Assembly (NCBI RefSeq): GCF_004362245.1
Contig: NZ_SNWM01000001.1
Location: forward strand, 744,001-808,000
Direction: 5' to 3'
Length of the DNA: 64,000 nucleotides
Source: Pedobacter duraquae
GTDB lineage: Bacteria > Bacteroidota > Bacteroidia > Sphingobacteriales > Sphingobacteriaceae
The translations under genes were made by a program, and so were the position numbers. Below the pieces are notes generated by a model. The model was given only the letters and a program-made list of their open reading frames with translations, ran no database searches and was not told where the DNA came from. Shown piece after piece: positions 17,976 to 28,580 of the stretch. Position 1 is the stretch's first letter. The number at the start of each line of letters is the position of its first letter.

Positions 17976-20492
17976 CTAGTAGGACGGTCCTTCGTTAAAG
18001 AAACTCATATTAGGCATTCCAATCGGAGCCCCCGGCGGCATATCAGTAGCTGCTGGCGGTTGAAACTTATTGGGGTCTTGTTTAAAAGCGTCAATCTGTG
18101 TCAGCGCGAACAGCATGCTTGCCCTTTGCGCAGGTGTAGCACTAGATTGCGTGCTAGTCATCCAACTTTTCAGATCTTCAATTTTTAATAAAGCCTGGCC
18201 ACGAACAATTTCGGAAGCCCTGGTATTTGCTCCCAACTGCAGCAGATACTTCAGCACCTGATTGTTCACCATCGTCTGCAGCTCGCCTTTGTAACCCGGA
18301 AGCACCGGTGCCTTCCATGTCCTATCAATCAGCTTATCAACCACAGGCATAAATCCGGGTTGAGATACGTCTCTACCTGAAAATTCGATCAATCGTGCCG
18401 CACGTTCAGCATCCAAAAGATAAGATAATGTTGTGCTCGCAGCAGATTCAGCAGCAGCGATTGGATCAAATGTTGGACCGGTATGACCAGAGAAATTCTC
18501 TACCGTGGATTGATAACCTGATGGACGTGGTGCAATTTTTTGAATCAACTGTTCTGGTAATGCCAACGCATCAGGTGTGATAGTACTCATCAAAGATTCA
18601 AAAGCACGCCATTGTTCGGCAGGTGCAACCATTTTAGTTGGTATCTGCCCATCATTTTTCACCGCATGCGTGAAGTAAAGTCCACCCACAGATTTTGCTA
18701 CCGCCTCAATCTGATAGCGATGCAACAAGTAAATTGGAACTAATACTTCTTCTATTGTCGCCATTGGTTCACCCTCACGGATTGCTTTTTCAGAAAAGTT
18801 GTCAAGTACCTTTCTCCTCACGGTCATGATGTTTGTCATCTGATCAATGGTATTTACACCATCCTCCCACTGGTTTGAGTTCGGATGTGTATTGCCACCA
18901 ATGTCAGGAATATATTGGTAACCTTGTTTTAGCGTCTCGGCCATAATCTTGTCGAGCTCCTTGTTTTCATCGGCTCCTTTCTTAAACTCCGTGTAAGCCC
19001 ACATTACAGAACGTTTATCCCATGATCCTATACCCTTAGCATAAGCATCAGATAAATCCACTGTACCATCGGCTTTTAAAGAAAATCTAGGATATGGATA
19101 GTCCATAACTGAAGCACGGTCTTTGGGGCTGGCAGCAAAGTTGTGACTAAAACCAAGTGTATGGCCGATTTCGTGTGCCGATAATTGCTTAATTCTAGAA
19201 ATCGCGAGCTTCTCCATAACATCTGACACTGGTTTACCATCAGTATACGGTTGCAAGAGTCCTACAGCTATCAGATAATCCTGTCTATGCCTGTCTGATC
19301 CCAGGGTAACTACGCCCTTCATAATTTCGCCTGTGCGCGGATCAATATAGGACTGTCCTGTAGAAAAGGCCCTGGCAGGGTTGCCTGATCGTGTAATCCA
19401 GTTCACAATATTGTATCTTATATCCATTGGGTCGGCTCCTTCGGGTAATTCCTGAACAATAAATGCATTCTTATAGCCAGCAGCTTCGAATGCTTGATTC
19501 CACCATGCTCCCCCTTCAATTAACGCTTTCTTGATTGGCTCCGGCGCTCCCCGATCAACATAATACATGATTGGTTTTACCGGTTCACTCACTGCAGCAT
19601 CAGGGTTCTTCTTTTCTAACCGATGTCTTCTGATAAATTTCTTTACCATTGGTTCCGACATAGGTGCAGAAAAATCCATGTAGCTAAACTGTCCTGATGC
19701 CGAGCGTGGATCAAACTTGCGCATTTTAAAACCTGGCTCAGGAAGTTGTACGAAAGATTGATGCATGTTTACCGTTACTGCTGAGGGATCCGGAGCAATA
19801 CCTCTTCCTCCTCCTCCACCACCTGAACTCACAAAGGTGATCAAGGCCTCAAACTCTGTATTCTTAGGGAAATTTTTTGTATTACCCATAAAGATTGTGG
19901 ATCGTGTATCGTCCATCCGATAACTTGCACCAGCGGAACTAGACGAACGTAAACCTGCAAGCTGACTGATGCCTAAACGGGCACCGATATTCTGACTGTC
20001 CCGGATAATAAAAGCGGTTAGATCAATCAATATTTTCCCATTTTCTGTAGCCACCGGCACAAAACCAAAGATCACAGACTTGGCAAAGTTGTTTGTCACA
20101 GCATCCTGCTCGTCTTTATTATTGCTTATACCACGATAGTTATATACCGGTTCAACTAATAGGACTTTTGTTCCTTCTTTCACAAACTTAGCGATAGCTG
20201 AGGATCCCTGGCCACGTTCCGGACCACCATTTCCTACACCAGTCGACAAGGAACTGAAATATAAAAAGTCCTGGTTTAACTTGTCGATTTCCAAATAAAT
20301 TTTACCCGTTTTCTCATCGTAGTAAAAATTGAAATAACCCTCATACTTTTTAAGTCCTTGGGTAATGGAGGAAATTGTAGCTGCCGATCTAGTCTCATTT
20401 CTACCAGAACCTGGGCTCTGACCAGCAGTTTGAGCATAAGAAGTCCCACTTAGCGCGAGAAATCCAAGCAATAATTTGGTATTTAAGTTCAT
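17976..20492 (-). CDS. Exported zinc-dependent metalloprotease (DUF5117/DUF4953 type)
   Basis: The 838-residue protein has a signal peptide (1-20, SGTSYAQ). An N-terminal domain contains FYYDEKTGKIYLEI and a Gly-rich stretch GGGGGGRG. The metzincin-type zinc site HEIGHTLGFSHNF has His440, Glu441, His444 and third ligand His450. The HExxHxxGxxH spacing and the later SVMDYPYPRF Met-turn-like segment fit the Bacteroidota DUF5117-DUF5118-DUF4953 protease family. It is probably periplasmic or surface-located and digests peptides. It appears monocistronic with a strong terminator. Confidence 0.92.
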   Translation of the reverse strand: MNLNTKLLLGFLALSGTSYAQTAGQSPGSGRNETRSAATISSITQGLKKYEGYFNFYYDEKTGKIYLEIDKLNQDFLYFSSLSTGVGNGGPERGQGSSAIAKFVKEGTKVLLVEPVYNYRGISNNKDEQDAVTNNFAKSVIFGFVPVATENGKILIDLTAFIIRDSQNIGARLGISQLAGLRSSSSAGASYRMDDTRSTIFMGNTKNFPKNTEFEALITFVSSGGGGGGRGIAPDPSAVTVNMHQSFVQLPEPGFKMRKFDPRSASGQFSYMDFSAPMSEPMVKKFIRRHRLEKKNPDAAVSEPVKPIMYYVDRGAPEPIKKALIEGGAWWNQAFEAAGYKNAFIVQELPEGADPMDIRYNIVNWITRSGNPARAFSTGQSYIDPRTGEIMKGVVTLGSDRHRQDYLIAVGLLQPYTDGKPVSDVMEKLAISRIKQLSAHEIGHTLGFSHNFAASPKDRASVMDYPYPRFSLKADGTVDLSDAYAKGIGSWDKRSVMWAYTEFKKGADENKELDKIMAETLKQGYQYIPDIGGNTHPNSNQWEDGVNTIDQMTNIMTVRRKVLDNFSEKAIREGEPMATIEEVLVPIYLLHRYQIEAVAKSVGGLYFTHAVKNDGQIPTKMVAPAEQWRAFESLMSTITPDALALPEQLIQKIAPRPSGYQSTVENFSGHTGPTFDPIAAAESAASTTLSYLLDAERAARLIEFSGRDVSQPGFMPVVDKLIDRTWKAPVLPGYKGELQTMVNNQVLKYLLQLGANTRASEIVRGQALLKIEDLKSWMTSTQSSATPAQRASMLFALTQIDAFKQDPNKFQPPAATDMPPGAPIGMPNMSFFNEGPSY

Positions 20493-20632
20493 TGTTTAGT
20501 TGTTTAAGGTTATTACCTACAAGATATTACTTATAGCACAATAATTTACCCTAAAAAACGTAAGTAAGTAGTTACTTTAACTGACTATCGTGTTTTTTCA
20601 ACTATTTAAGACACAGAAATTGATAGATATAT

Positions 20633-22999
20633 TTATTTCACATCAAAACTGAAGTAACGTATTCCCGGAATTCCTTGAGCACTGATTCCCTGTATAATGC
20701 CAAGATAGGAACCTGACAGATCTGAAGTATAAAAATTTATCTTTCCTTTTCCTTTTTCATCAATCGGAACACTTGGAGACCAATACAATACATTTCTAAA
20801 ATCCGGTAGTCTACTGTTTTTTAATAACTCTGAATTGTATACAGGAGCATAAAATTCCCGCTGGAGCTGCATCCCCTCATAATCAAGTATAATAGCGTGC
20901 GGGTCAATTTCAGTACCACCAAGATCACCTTTGTAGGTTTGTAAGCTAATTATCCCTTCGGAAATAGCCGGACCATAGTAATACTTGGTATTGACTATAT
21001 TCATTTTTTCGATCTTTAATGGATCTATAGCGAATACCCTGTCAAGATTGAAGTATGGAACTCCATCCAACAACACCAATGGGTCATCTTCCAAAAGAGT
21101 TGTTGCAGTCATCACCTTAATATGGAAGTGCTTTTGCCTTCTTGACACGAACGCCTCTCTCACGTATTCCCTGAATACCTCTTCCATCGTAGTAAATCTG
21201 ACATAGTCACTTAATTTGTAAGTTTTCGCGACGCTTCCAAAATAAGCTGTACTATCGATACCAGGATAATAAAACTGTTTAAACTTAGAGCCATTATAAA
21301 TATTTTGAACCTGCGTAGATATACTTTGTGCTCTTAACGACTCTGCCAGTGCCGAAGCTACATTGAAAAGCGGTAATTCTTGCTTACTATATTGTTCTGA
21401 GAAAGGCTGAGTAATATTAATCTTATATAAACTATCACGCTCATAATTTGTTTGAACAATCAATTCATTCTGACCATACAGGTCTTTAGTGTTAAACAAG
21501 AAGCGACCGCTGGAATCACTCAAAGCGCTATAAAACTGAATCCTCTTACCTGGCATACCAGCATAAACCACTGTATTTGCTGCATTAGTACCGTTCTTGT
21601 CAACGATTTTTCCCTCAATCAAATGGCCGTTATACTCTGGCAAAAAGCGCAATGGAGCGGGCTTCCCAGAAAGCACCTCTGACCATAGAAATCTTCGCCA
21701 ACCTTGGGTAAGCAATAGATTATCTAACGCCTCAGTCGACTCGGCCGTATTATTCTGAAGGTAATAGTTAGGGTCTTCTATATTACCATGTAACTCTGAT
21801 CTGAGCCATAAATAACTCACAATATCTGCAGGATCCTTCCCTTGAAGGGAATCAAGTTTGTAAACTGATAATGCCAAATCAGCAGAAAGAGCCGCTCCGC
21901 TTTCATTTGTTGCAAAAAGTTCCAGATCTACCTTCTGACGGGCCTGGAAACTACCAGCATTTAAAGACGCCAGAATATTAAGTTTTTGTAAAGGTTTTTT
22001 AAAGTAAAGTCGTTCGGCCACAGGCTGCCCATTAACGTTAAATAGTGTTATATGGTTAATTCCTTCTCCTAGTTTTTGCAAATCTATAGTATAAGAGGTC
22101 TGCTTATTATTAATTTGCAGCTTTTCTGCAGCAATAATTTTCTTGCCGCTGTGTATGAATAAATACACTTGGGGATCCTGTAGATTGCTGGCAATTTGTA
22201 TGTTAAGCTTTCCAGCCTCCCCAGACGTGACACTGAGTACTGCTCCCTGCTTTCTGGTTACGGGTAACTCCCTGATTACGATTTCTCCTTGCGTAGTACG
22301 CCCAATAGCTTTATAACTACTATTGATCGCTGGAGTAAAATCAAACTGACCGATTCCAAATTTTAATGTCCTGAATCGCGCAACTGTATCATTGCGCTGA
22401 TTAACCACAACTCCGGCGAAAACTTTACCAAGGCCATCTGACCCGGTAACTTTAAAACCTATTTTTGAATGCATTCCCTCAACCAGATCTCCCCCTTCTG
22501 GGAAAAACTGAAGGTCAACTTCTGCCTTTGTGATCTTGTGCGGGGCAGGATCGCTCAGGGGGTTGACAATAGTTATTGGCTTTTCAAAGAAAAAGTCGGG
22601 ACCATAATTCTTCATCAGGCTTGTATAGCCCCGCAACTTGTAATTACCATTCATCGCTGTAACAGGGATATAAAAAGACCCACTTCCAGTTCCTTTTTTA
22701 AGTGCTACTTTTGCTTGTAATAATGAATTATTGTTTTTGTCAAGCACATCAACATAGGCAACCTTACTTAAGTCTGCTGGCAAATTAGTCTGTGCATTTA
22801 TCGTGTACATCTTAAACCAGATCAGCTCACCTGTTAAGTAAAAGTCTTTGTCGGTCTGAACAAATATTTTCTCCTGTGGTCTGTTTTGCTGGTAAATATC
22901 AAAAGCACTCCTGATATCTGGCGAAACCTGCGCAATCGCCGTAGTTGAACGGCAGAGTAAAATCGCAGGAATAAATAATATATATAGAATCTTATTCAT
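20633..22999 (-). CDS. Exported MG2-like beta-sandwich protein with plug-like segment
   Basis: The 788-residue protein has a signal peptide (1-23). The N-terminus PQEKIFVQTDKDFYLTGELI is typical of macroglobulin MG2-type domains, and repeated beta-sandwich segments continue to about residue 560. Near the C-terminus, PLVLLDGVPYFNLD and EGIISLQTYKG resemble a TonB-receptor plug sequence, but no 22-strand barrel follows. Such proteins often accompany TonB receptors in Bacteroidota. Here it is the last gene of a unit with an STN-TonB receptor and a DUF4249 lipoprotein (13-base gap). Biochemical role unknown. Confidence 0.7.
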   Translation of the reverse strand: MNKILYILFIPAILLCRSTTAIAQVSPDIRSAFDIYQQNRPQEKIFVQTDKDFYLTGELIWFKMYTINAQTNLPADLSKVAYVDVLDKNNNSLLQAKVALKKGTGSGSFYIPVTAMNGNYKLRGYTSLMKNYGPDFFFEKPITIVNPLSDPAPHKITKAEVDLQFFPEGGDLVEGMHSKIGFKVTGSDGLGKVFAGVVVNQRNDTVARFRTLKFGIGQFDFTPAINSSYKAIGRTTQGEIVIRELPVTRKQGAVLSVTSGEAGKLNIQIASNLQDPQVYLFIHSGKKIIAAEKLQINNKQTSYTIDLQKLGEGINHITLFNVNGQPVAERLYFKKPLQKLNILASLNAGSFQARQKVDLELFATNESGAALSADLALSVYKLDSLQGKDPADIVSYLWLRSELHGNIEDPNYYLQNNTAESTEALDNLLLTQGWRRFLWSEVLSGKPAPLRFLPEYNGHLIEGKIVDKNGTNAANTVVYAGMPGKRIQFYSALSDSSGRFLFNTKDLYGQNELIVQTNYERDSLYKINITQPFSEQYSKQELPLFNVASALAESLRAQSISTQVQNIYNGSKFKQFYYPGIDSTAYFGSVAKTYKLSDYVRFTTMEEVFREYVREAFVSRRQKHFHIKVMTATTLLEDDPLVLLDGVPYFNLDRVFAIDPLKIEKMNIVNTKYYYGPAISEGIISLQTYKGDLGGTEIDPHAIILDYEGMQLQREFYAPVYNSELLKNSRLPDFRNVLYWSPSVPIDEKGKGKINFYTSDLSGSYLGIIQGISAQGIPGIRYFSFDVK

Positions 23000-23012
23000 A
23001 TGTTAACTATAC

Positions 23013-24173
23013 TTATTGCCAAAAAGCTGGCCGTTTATTGGTTCCTCTAACAGTGCAATCTGCACATGTCCTGGTAGAACGGAAATATCCCTGAAGTAGT
23101 CCAGCATCATTATAAACACCACGGGTGGGAACATTTGCCGGATCTTTAAACACATCTAAAGCGCTAAAACCCGGCACACGACTGTTATTCAATACAGTAT
23201 CAGGATCCGCGCAGCTTGCAGGATATCTCAAAGTCCATCTTGGCAATTGCGCAGCTGAAACAAAAATTCTCTGGGAAGTAGTCGTTCCCGCTCCTATATA
23301 TCCTATCACCGGCTCTTCTGGACTCGCAGTATTATGAATATTACCGGTAAGCTCAGACGGTTGTGCATCGAAAATCGACCCCAAACTTTCAGTGTTCTTC
23401 TTCAATGCAGACCAGAAATCAAATGCCTCCTTCGTTAAGGCATATTGCTTAACTAAAACACTGTACTTGGACGACACCTTTTCAGAATAAAATGGTATTG
23501 TGGTAAGTGGGTTTTTACTTATAACATCTTTTGCAAGCTTTACAGACGATGCCAACACAATCGTGCTCGATCCACTGCCAGCCCAGCATTGATAAATGTT
23601 TTCTGTAGTAAGATCGCGCTGAACAATGTTTTTATCCTTATAAATAAACTCAGATTGATATTTCGCATAAAAGACCCAGGATTCCTGGTATTCCCAACGA
23701 TAGTATTTGCTTTTGTTGCTATCATCATGCGTATTTGTGTAAACATGGAGCCCCACATCATTTGCCTCCCAAGACACGCTGTCTATCGCTGGGCTCACTT
23801 TGCTTTCTACAAAGTCAGATAGATAAATTGCTCCTTTAGTTGTTCTGATTCTTACCCGGTATTTTTTAGTCGGGCTCACATTTAGCCCGGGGTGAATATA
23901 CAAGCCGCCACCTTTATCAGTTAGTACATAGCTCTCATTAGCGTCACTTTCTACCGTAATCACCGCGGCGAGTTCAGGCTTAGTGGTTACTTTACTTGAC
24001 ACAAGTACCGTTCTGCTCAATTTAAAGATAGTTGAATCTGCCCCGGTGTTAATGGTTCCATCAACAACCAGGAGATTATTATTTACCGATGTAACCTCGG
24101 GTGTATAGGGCTTCTTACAGCCAAAAAAAGCCAAAGCCGCAAAGACCAAAAATAATATATTATACTTCCTCAT
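23013..24173 (-). CDS. DUF4249 family lipoprotein
   Basis: The 386-residue protein has a lipoprotein signal with lipobox AFFGC (Cys19). The body matches DUF4249, including the early LLVVDGTINTGADSTIFKLSRT strand and late CADCTVRGTNKRPAFW. These beta-rich lipoproteins are regularly encoded immediately after TonB-dependent receptors and probably sit on the outer membrane as accessory binding proteins. It begins 2 bases after the receptor stop, so coupling is tight. The ligand is unknown. Confidence 0.85.
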   Translation of the reverse strand: MRKYNILFLVFAALAFFGCKKPYTPEVTSVNNNLLVVDGTINTGADSTIFKLSRTVLVSSKVTTKPELAAVITVESDANESYVLTDKGGGLYIHPGLNVSPTKKYRVRIRTTKGAIYLSDFVESKVSPAIDSVSWEANDVGLHVYTNTHDDSNKSKYYRWEYQESWVFYAKYQSEFIYKDKNIVQRDLTTENIYQCWAGSGSSTIVLASSVKLAKDVISKNPLTTIPFYSEKVSSKYSVLVKQYALTKEAFDFWSALKKNTESLGSIFDAQPSELTGNIHNTASPEEPVIGYIGAGTTTSQRIFVSAAQLPRWTLRYPASCADPDTVLNNSRVPGFSALDVFKDPANVPTRGVYNDAGLLQGYFRSTRTCADCTVRGTNKRPAFWQ

Positions 24174-24175
24174 AC

Positions 24176-26935
24176 TTAAAATCTAATGTTGTAATTGATA
24201 AAAGGAATTGCAGTAGCAAAGATCGACAGTTTATAACCATTGATCACACCACCTTCCTGCGTAAAATAAGTGGAATAAGCATTTTGCCTTCCTGTAACAT
24301 TGTACACACCTATAGTCCAGGAATTGTGGGTCAACTGGTGTACTTTGTGATTTCCATCAATGTTAAAAGCAATGTCAGAACGGAAATAATCCGGAATTCT
24401 GTACGCGTTTCTCGCAGAATAATAAACACGCTCTCCACCAGCATAGTAATATTTTGCTATTGGAAGCGTAATAGGTCTTCCCGTACTGTAAGTGACGTTT
24501 ATCGAAAGGCTGTAACGATGCTTGAAACGGTAGTTTCCAGTAAAGTTAAAAGCATGCGGTTTGTCATAGTTCGCTGGATAATAATCGCCGTTGTTTACCA
24601 AGGCACCCACCTGAGCGTCATCCATTTTAAGCAAAGTACGTGAATACGCATAACTTACCCACCCATTCAACTTTCCAGTATTTTTACGAACAAAGAACTC
24701 TACCCCATAAGCCTTACCCGCAGTATTGATGACATCAGTCTCTATATGATGATTCAGTACCAGATCTGCCCCACTTCTATAATCTAAATAATCCTTTAGC
24801 TTCTTATAATAAACCTCAACAGATGTTTCTATTGTCTGATCCTTGAAATTCTTATATACACCAAGGGACACCTGACTACCGAACTGCGGTTTTATATTTG
24901 GATCACTGAGTTTCCATACATCTGTCGGTGCAATCGCTGTTGTATTTGACAACAAATGGATATATTGTCTCAATGTGTTGTAAGATGCCTTGACAGAAAA
25001 ATCCGTTGTCAGGTTATAGCGCGCAGAAGCTCTGATCTCCGGTCCATGATAGGTATTGATTATTTTTCCTTTATCGTAAACGGTTGTGCCGATCTGATTA
25101 ACTGTGGTTTTTGGCAAATTAGCACCATATATGTTGATACTTTGCGGACCCAAATAATTATATAAGGAATAACGCAACCCGGCACTTACCGAAAGATTAT
25201 TCGTGATATCATATTTATCTCCGATATATAAAGCGCTCTCCAGAGCCTGCTCTGCAGGAACAACATCCCGTGACACAAGAGACTGGTCTCCTACGGGTTC
25301 AAGATCACCAGGATGTAATTTATAATAGATGCTGGAAAGCCCGAAGTTTAATAAGTGATTGCTGTTAAGATAGTAACTAAAATCAGCCTTAAAATTAGTC
25401 TGGTTGATATCAAACCCTAAATTATATGCATTTACTACATTATTTTCACTGTTGATATTGTAGTCATAATGATCGGTACCTGCAGTGAAAACACCGTAAA
25501 TGCGGTTGTTAAAGGTGTGTTTCCACTTGATTGAGGCACTTCTATTGCTGTACTTATACGCTGTATCACTATTCAGCTTAAAATTGTCCTTACTGTAATA
25601 TCCTGATAAGTAAATATTATTTTTTTCATTGATTTGATGGCTGATACCTAGGTTTAAATCCGTAAAAGATGCCTTGCTATTTTTATAATCATCAGGAAGT
25701 AGCTTAAGTAACCAGTTCGAATAAGTTGTTCGCCCTCCAAAGATAAAAGAGGTCTTGTTGCTATCTATCGGCCCCTCAATATTAAATCTGCTGGTCACTA
25801 GTCCAATGCCTGCGCTGCCAGTAAATTCTTTTTTATTTCCTTCACGGTTTGTTACTTCAAGTACAGAAGACAGTCTTCCACCAAATTTTTCAGGAATAGA
25901 ACTTTTATATAATTGTACATCCTTCACGATATCGGGGTTAAAGGCAGAAAAGAATCCAAAAAAATGAGATGGGTTATAGATAGTACCATCATTCAACAAA
26001 ATCAAATTCTGATCGGTAGAACCTCCCCTGACACTAAACCCAGTGGTTGCTTCTCCAACTGACTGTACTCCTGGTAGAGTCAGCACCACTCGTAAAACAT
26101 CGGCTTCACCAAATACCGAAGGTACTTGCTTGATACTTTTAATATCCAATCTGTTTACACCCATCTCCAGGCTTTTAATATTCGCAACCTTGTCTGATGA
26201 GATTTTCACCTCTTTTAAGGACATTACCTGTTCCTGTAAATCTATATTCAGTTTACCGTCTGTGTAAAGGACTATCTGGCGCCGGGCATCACGCGTCGCA
26301 ACTGATTTAATCAGCAGGGTATGCGCTCCCTTAGGTAGTGTTAATGAATAAAATCCATATTGATCTGAAACCCCACCTATCTTAACATCGGTAGCATAGA
26401 TACTTGCACCATTAATTGGCTCACCCGTCTTACTATCTCGAAGATATCCTGCCATAGTTGCCTTACCACTGAGGTCATTTGATCTGACGCCGATAGCATA
26501 CAATTTATTTTCTGTCGTTGCTTCAGGCACCTTCTCACCTGCCCCGGTGTTTACATAGTCCAAAATTTCTGATGATGCAGGTTTTCGTTGCTTTTCAGCC
26601 CCCTCTGGCAAAAATCCTGGCGCCAGTTGCGTACGAATCTGACGCTCCCGGGTCAGAAATACAGTATTTTGCTGTAAAATATAGTGGTAATCATTTGTAA
26701 AGATCTGATCCAGCACCAAACTCAACCGCTTCTGGTCAGCCTTAAATGTAACGCTCAGGCTGTCCATAACTACCGGATCGTAATAAAACCGAAGTCCGGT
26801 TTTAGATTCAAGATCGGAGACCACACTCTTAATGTCCGATTGCCTATAATCAACACTAACCAACCTGGTTCCAATATCCTGACTGAAAGTAGTACCAAAA
26901 GAAAAAAAGAAAGCTATAAGTAAAAAATAACGCAT
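24176..26935 (-). CDS. TonB-dependent outer-membrane receptor with STN domain
   Basis: From the ATG at 26933-26935 (919 residues), there is a signal peptide, then an STN (secretin/TonB short N-terminal) domain (about 20-100, VDYRQSDIKSVVSDLESKTG) that usually talks to an anti-sigma FecR protein. A carboxypeptidase-regulatory-like domain follows (about 160-250, GYLRDSKTGEPINGASIYAT), then a plug (about 270-370, LTLPGVQSVGEATTGFSVRG) and a beta-barrel to the C-terminus (INYNIRF). It imports or binds a ligand in a TonB-driven manner. No FecR gene is adjacent; the ECF/anti-sigma pair at 28104-29070 is divergent and could be its regulator. Confidence 0.92.
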   Translation of the reverse strand: MRYFLLIAFFFSFGTTFSQDIGTRLVSVDYRQSDIKSVVSDLESKTGLRFYYDPVVMDSLSVTFKADQKRLSLVLDQIFTNDYHYILQQNTVFLTRERQIRTQLAPGFLPEGAEKQRKPASSEILDYVNTGAGEKVPEATTENKLYAIGVRSNDLSGKATMAGYLRDSKTGEPINGASIYATDVKIGGVSDQYGFYSLTLPKGAHTLLIKSVATRDARRQIVLYTDGKLNIDLQEQVMSLKEVKISSDKVANIKSLEMGVNRLDIKSIKQVPSVFGEADVLRVVLTLPGVQSVGEATTGFSVRGGSTDQNLILLNDGTIYNPSHFFGFFSAFNPDIVKDVQLYKSSIPEKFGGRLSSVLEVTNREGNKKEFTGSAGIGLVTSRFNIEGPIDSNKTSFIFGGRTTYSNWLLKLLPDDYKNSKASFTDLNLGISHQINEKNNIYLSGYYSKDNFKLNSDTAYKYSNRSASIKWKHTFNNRIYGVFTAGTDHYDYNINSENNVVNAYNLGFDINQTNFKADFSYYLNSNHLLNFGLSSIYYKLHPGDLEPVGDQSLVSRDVVPAEQALESALYIGDKYDITNNLSVSAGLRYSLYNYLGPQSINIYGANLPKTTVNQIGTTVYDKGKIINTYHGPEIRASARYNLTTDFSVKASYNTLRQYIHLLSNTTAIAPTDVWKLSDPNIKPQFGSQVSLGVYKNFKDQTIETSVEVYYKKLKDYLDYRSGADLVLNHHIETDVINTAGKAYGVEFFVRKNTGKLNGWVSYAYSRTLLKMDDAQVGALVNNGDYYPANYDKPHAFNFTGNYRFKHRYSLSINVTYSTGRPITLPIAKYYYAGGERVYYSARNAYRIPDYFRSDIAFNIDGNHKVHQLTHNSWTIGVYNVTGRQNAYSTYFTQEGGVINGYKLSIFATAIPFINYNIRF

Positions 26936-26936
26936 A

Positions 26937-27680
26937 TCAATTAGATAAATTGTCGTAGTAATTTGCAAGCGTTTGTAACGCAAGCTCTGGTGTCTTCCTG
27001 AATTTTATATTCTTAGACTTCAAGTAACGCTGAAGCTCTTTCTTTCGGGCTGGAAATAATGATAAGAATGCACTTTCACTATTAACTCTATAATAAGCAT
27101 TATCCTTCTCCAAAAAATAAGTCACACCCGGGACAAAGAATTTCCTATACTCTCTGCTGTCAATTGTCTCGCTAATAGTTTTATAGCGCTTAACGAGAAT
27201 CTTCAATCTACCGTCGTAAGTTAAATCGTAAAAACCCGATGATAAACCGTTTTTAGCAGACAAACTATCTGGTACTACCCGTACGAAATGATGATCAAGA
27301 TGATAAAAATCAGTTACCCGTTCACTGATCAGGCTATATTTTGATACACTGTCTGGAAGTATAGTGATAACCAAATCTTTGTATAAATCATATAATAATG
27401 GGATGTTGGTAAATCTAAAACCATCATAAACAACTGTCCCCCGGTCAAATGTCCGTAAATCATTAAAATATGCCGAAGTTTCAGAATTAAATGGATAAAA
27501 ATCGTAGGCAGGGCCATTGTATAACCTGGACTGCTGACCTATCCCCTTATTAAAATTCAAAACTGCTTGCTGATAAGTCTTATTTATCAGTGAAGTATCA
27601 TTAGGCACAGACTGTCCATATGCCACTAAGCTTCCAGATAATTGCACAATAAGAAATAACTGAGTTATCTTTTTTAGCAT
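26937..27680 (-). CDS. Exported protein of unknown function
   Basis: From the ATG at 27678-27680 the product has 247 residues with a signal peptide (1-22, SGSLVAYGQS). The mature part is mixed alpha/beta with no motif I recognise. It contains YNGPAYDFYPF, a VPDSLSAKNGLSSGFYDLTYDG stretch and a basic C-terminal helix (RKKELQRYLKSKNIKFRK). It lies one base upstream of the STN-TonB receptor start and is the first gene of that four-gene unit, so it may be a periplasmic or lipid-facing partner. An alternative Met at 27722 adds 14 residues before the signal peptide and was rejected. Confidence 0.75.
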   Translation of the reverse strand: MLKKITQLFLIVQLSGSLVAYGQSVPNDTSLINKTYQQAVLNFNKGIGQQSRLYNGPAYDFYPFNSETSAYFNDLRTFDRGTVVYDGFRFTNIPLLYDLYKDLVITILPDSVSKYSLISERVTDFYHLDHHFVRVVPDSLSAKNGLSSGFYDLTYDGRLKILVKRYKTISETIDSREYRKFFVPGVTYFLEKDNAYYRVNSESAFLSLFPARKKELQRYLKSKNIKFRKTPELALQTLANYYDNLSN

Positions 27681-28103
27681 AACTAATAGATCAAAAATTT
27701 CATTTTTTTGTAAGTTTAGCAAAAAAAACTCAGAAACAATTTAAACTGTATCCCACACTTTAAAATTTTTCTTTTGAAAGAATCAAAAGGTATTACACCA
27801 CGAGTACAAGATATTATCAATTTAAGGGTATTTTTTTTATAAAAAATAAAATCGCCGCTATAATCTCATTTCTTTATATATGTGCAGCCACTCACTTAAC
27901 TGTATTAACTGTGTAAAATCCCACTAACAGGAAATTCATGACCATTTAATTCAGAGGTTAATTGACTGGGAAACTAAGAGATTATAAAGTTCTTATAAGT
28001 TTCAGATATTACAAAAATTACTTACTTTCATAGCTTTAAAGTATCTTAGTTAACCGAGAGTATCCCGGGAGAAGAAGATTTGTGCTGATGAATACCGAAA
28101 ATT
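27681..28103. other. Divergent intergenic region (423 bases)
   Basis: This AT-rich region separates the leftward TonB-receptor unit from the rightward ECF sigma gene. I see no RNA gene or convincing promoter pair. A seven-codon open frame (28088-28111) overlaps the start of the sigma gene but is probably chance. Confidence 0.4.
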
Positions 28104-28580
28104 ATGCTTAAAACTGAGCAACATACCTTAATACAAACAAAACAAGAGCGGCTACGGGGAATTTATACCCGGCATAGCAGCAAGCTATTTGGATATATAT
28201 ACGAGGTTGTAAAGGATCACAAAATTGCAGAAGACTACTTGGTTAAGATTTTCCAGGATATTGCAATGCAACCGGACGATAGGAATCTGGAAGCCGCAGA
28301 AAATTGGATGTTTCTCCAGCGTTTTGCTAAAAATAGATTGGCGGTGTTTGTCAGTTCTATACAAACATGTGATCCTATCGATCAGGCCAGCCTAAAACAA
28401 TTTTCAGGTAATAGGTATTTGGAAATACTTAATGAGGAACAAAAAAGAATTTTTTGTGATGTATACTACCATGGAAGAACGATCCATGAAATTGCTGTAG
28501 AATTAAACCAATCAGAGGATTTAACCAGGAAGATTCTAAAAGAGTCTTTCGCTATAATGAGAAGAAGTGGTGGAAATTAA
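28104..28580 (+). CDS. ECF-like RNA polymerase sigma factor
   Basis: The 158-residue protein has a region-2-like helix set (IYTRHSSKLFGYIYEVVKDHKIAEDYLVKIFQDIA). A shorter region 4 (LNEEQKRIFCDVYYHGRTIHEIAVELNQSEDLTRKILKESFAIMR) carries a recognisable helix-turn-helix. It is somewhat short and divergent, especially around region 2.4, so DNA recognition may differ from standard ECFs. It overlaps a small membrane anti-sigma candidate by 14 bases and diverges from the STN-TonB receptor unit. Confidence 0.75.
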   Translation: MLKTEQHTLIQTKQERLRGIYTRHSSKLFGYIYEVVKDHKIAEDYLVKIFQDIAMQPDDRNLEAAENWMFLQRFAKNRLAVFVSSIQTCDPIDQASLKQFSGNRYLEILNEEQKRIFCDVYYHGRTIHEIAVELNQSEDLTRKILKESFAIMRRSGGN

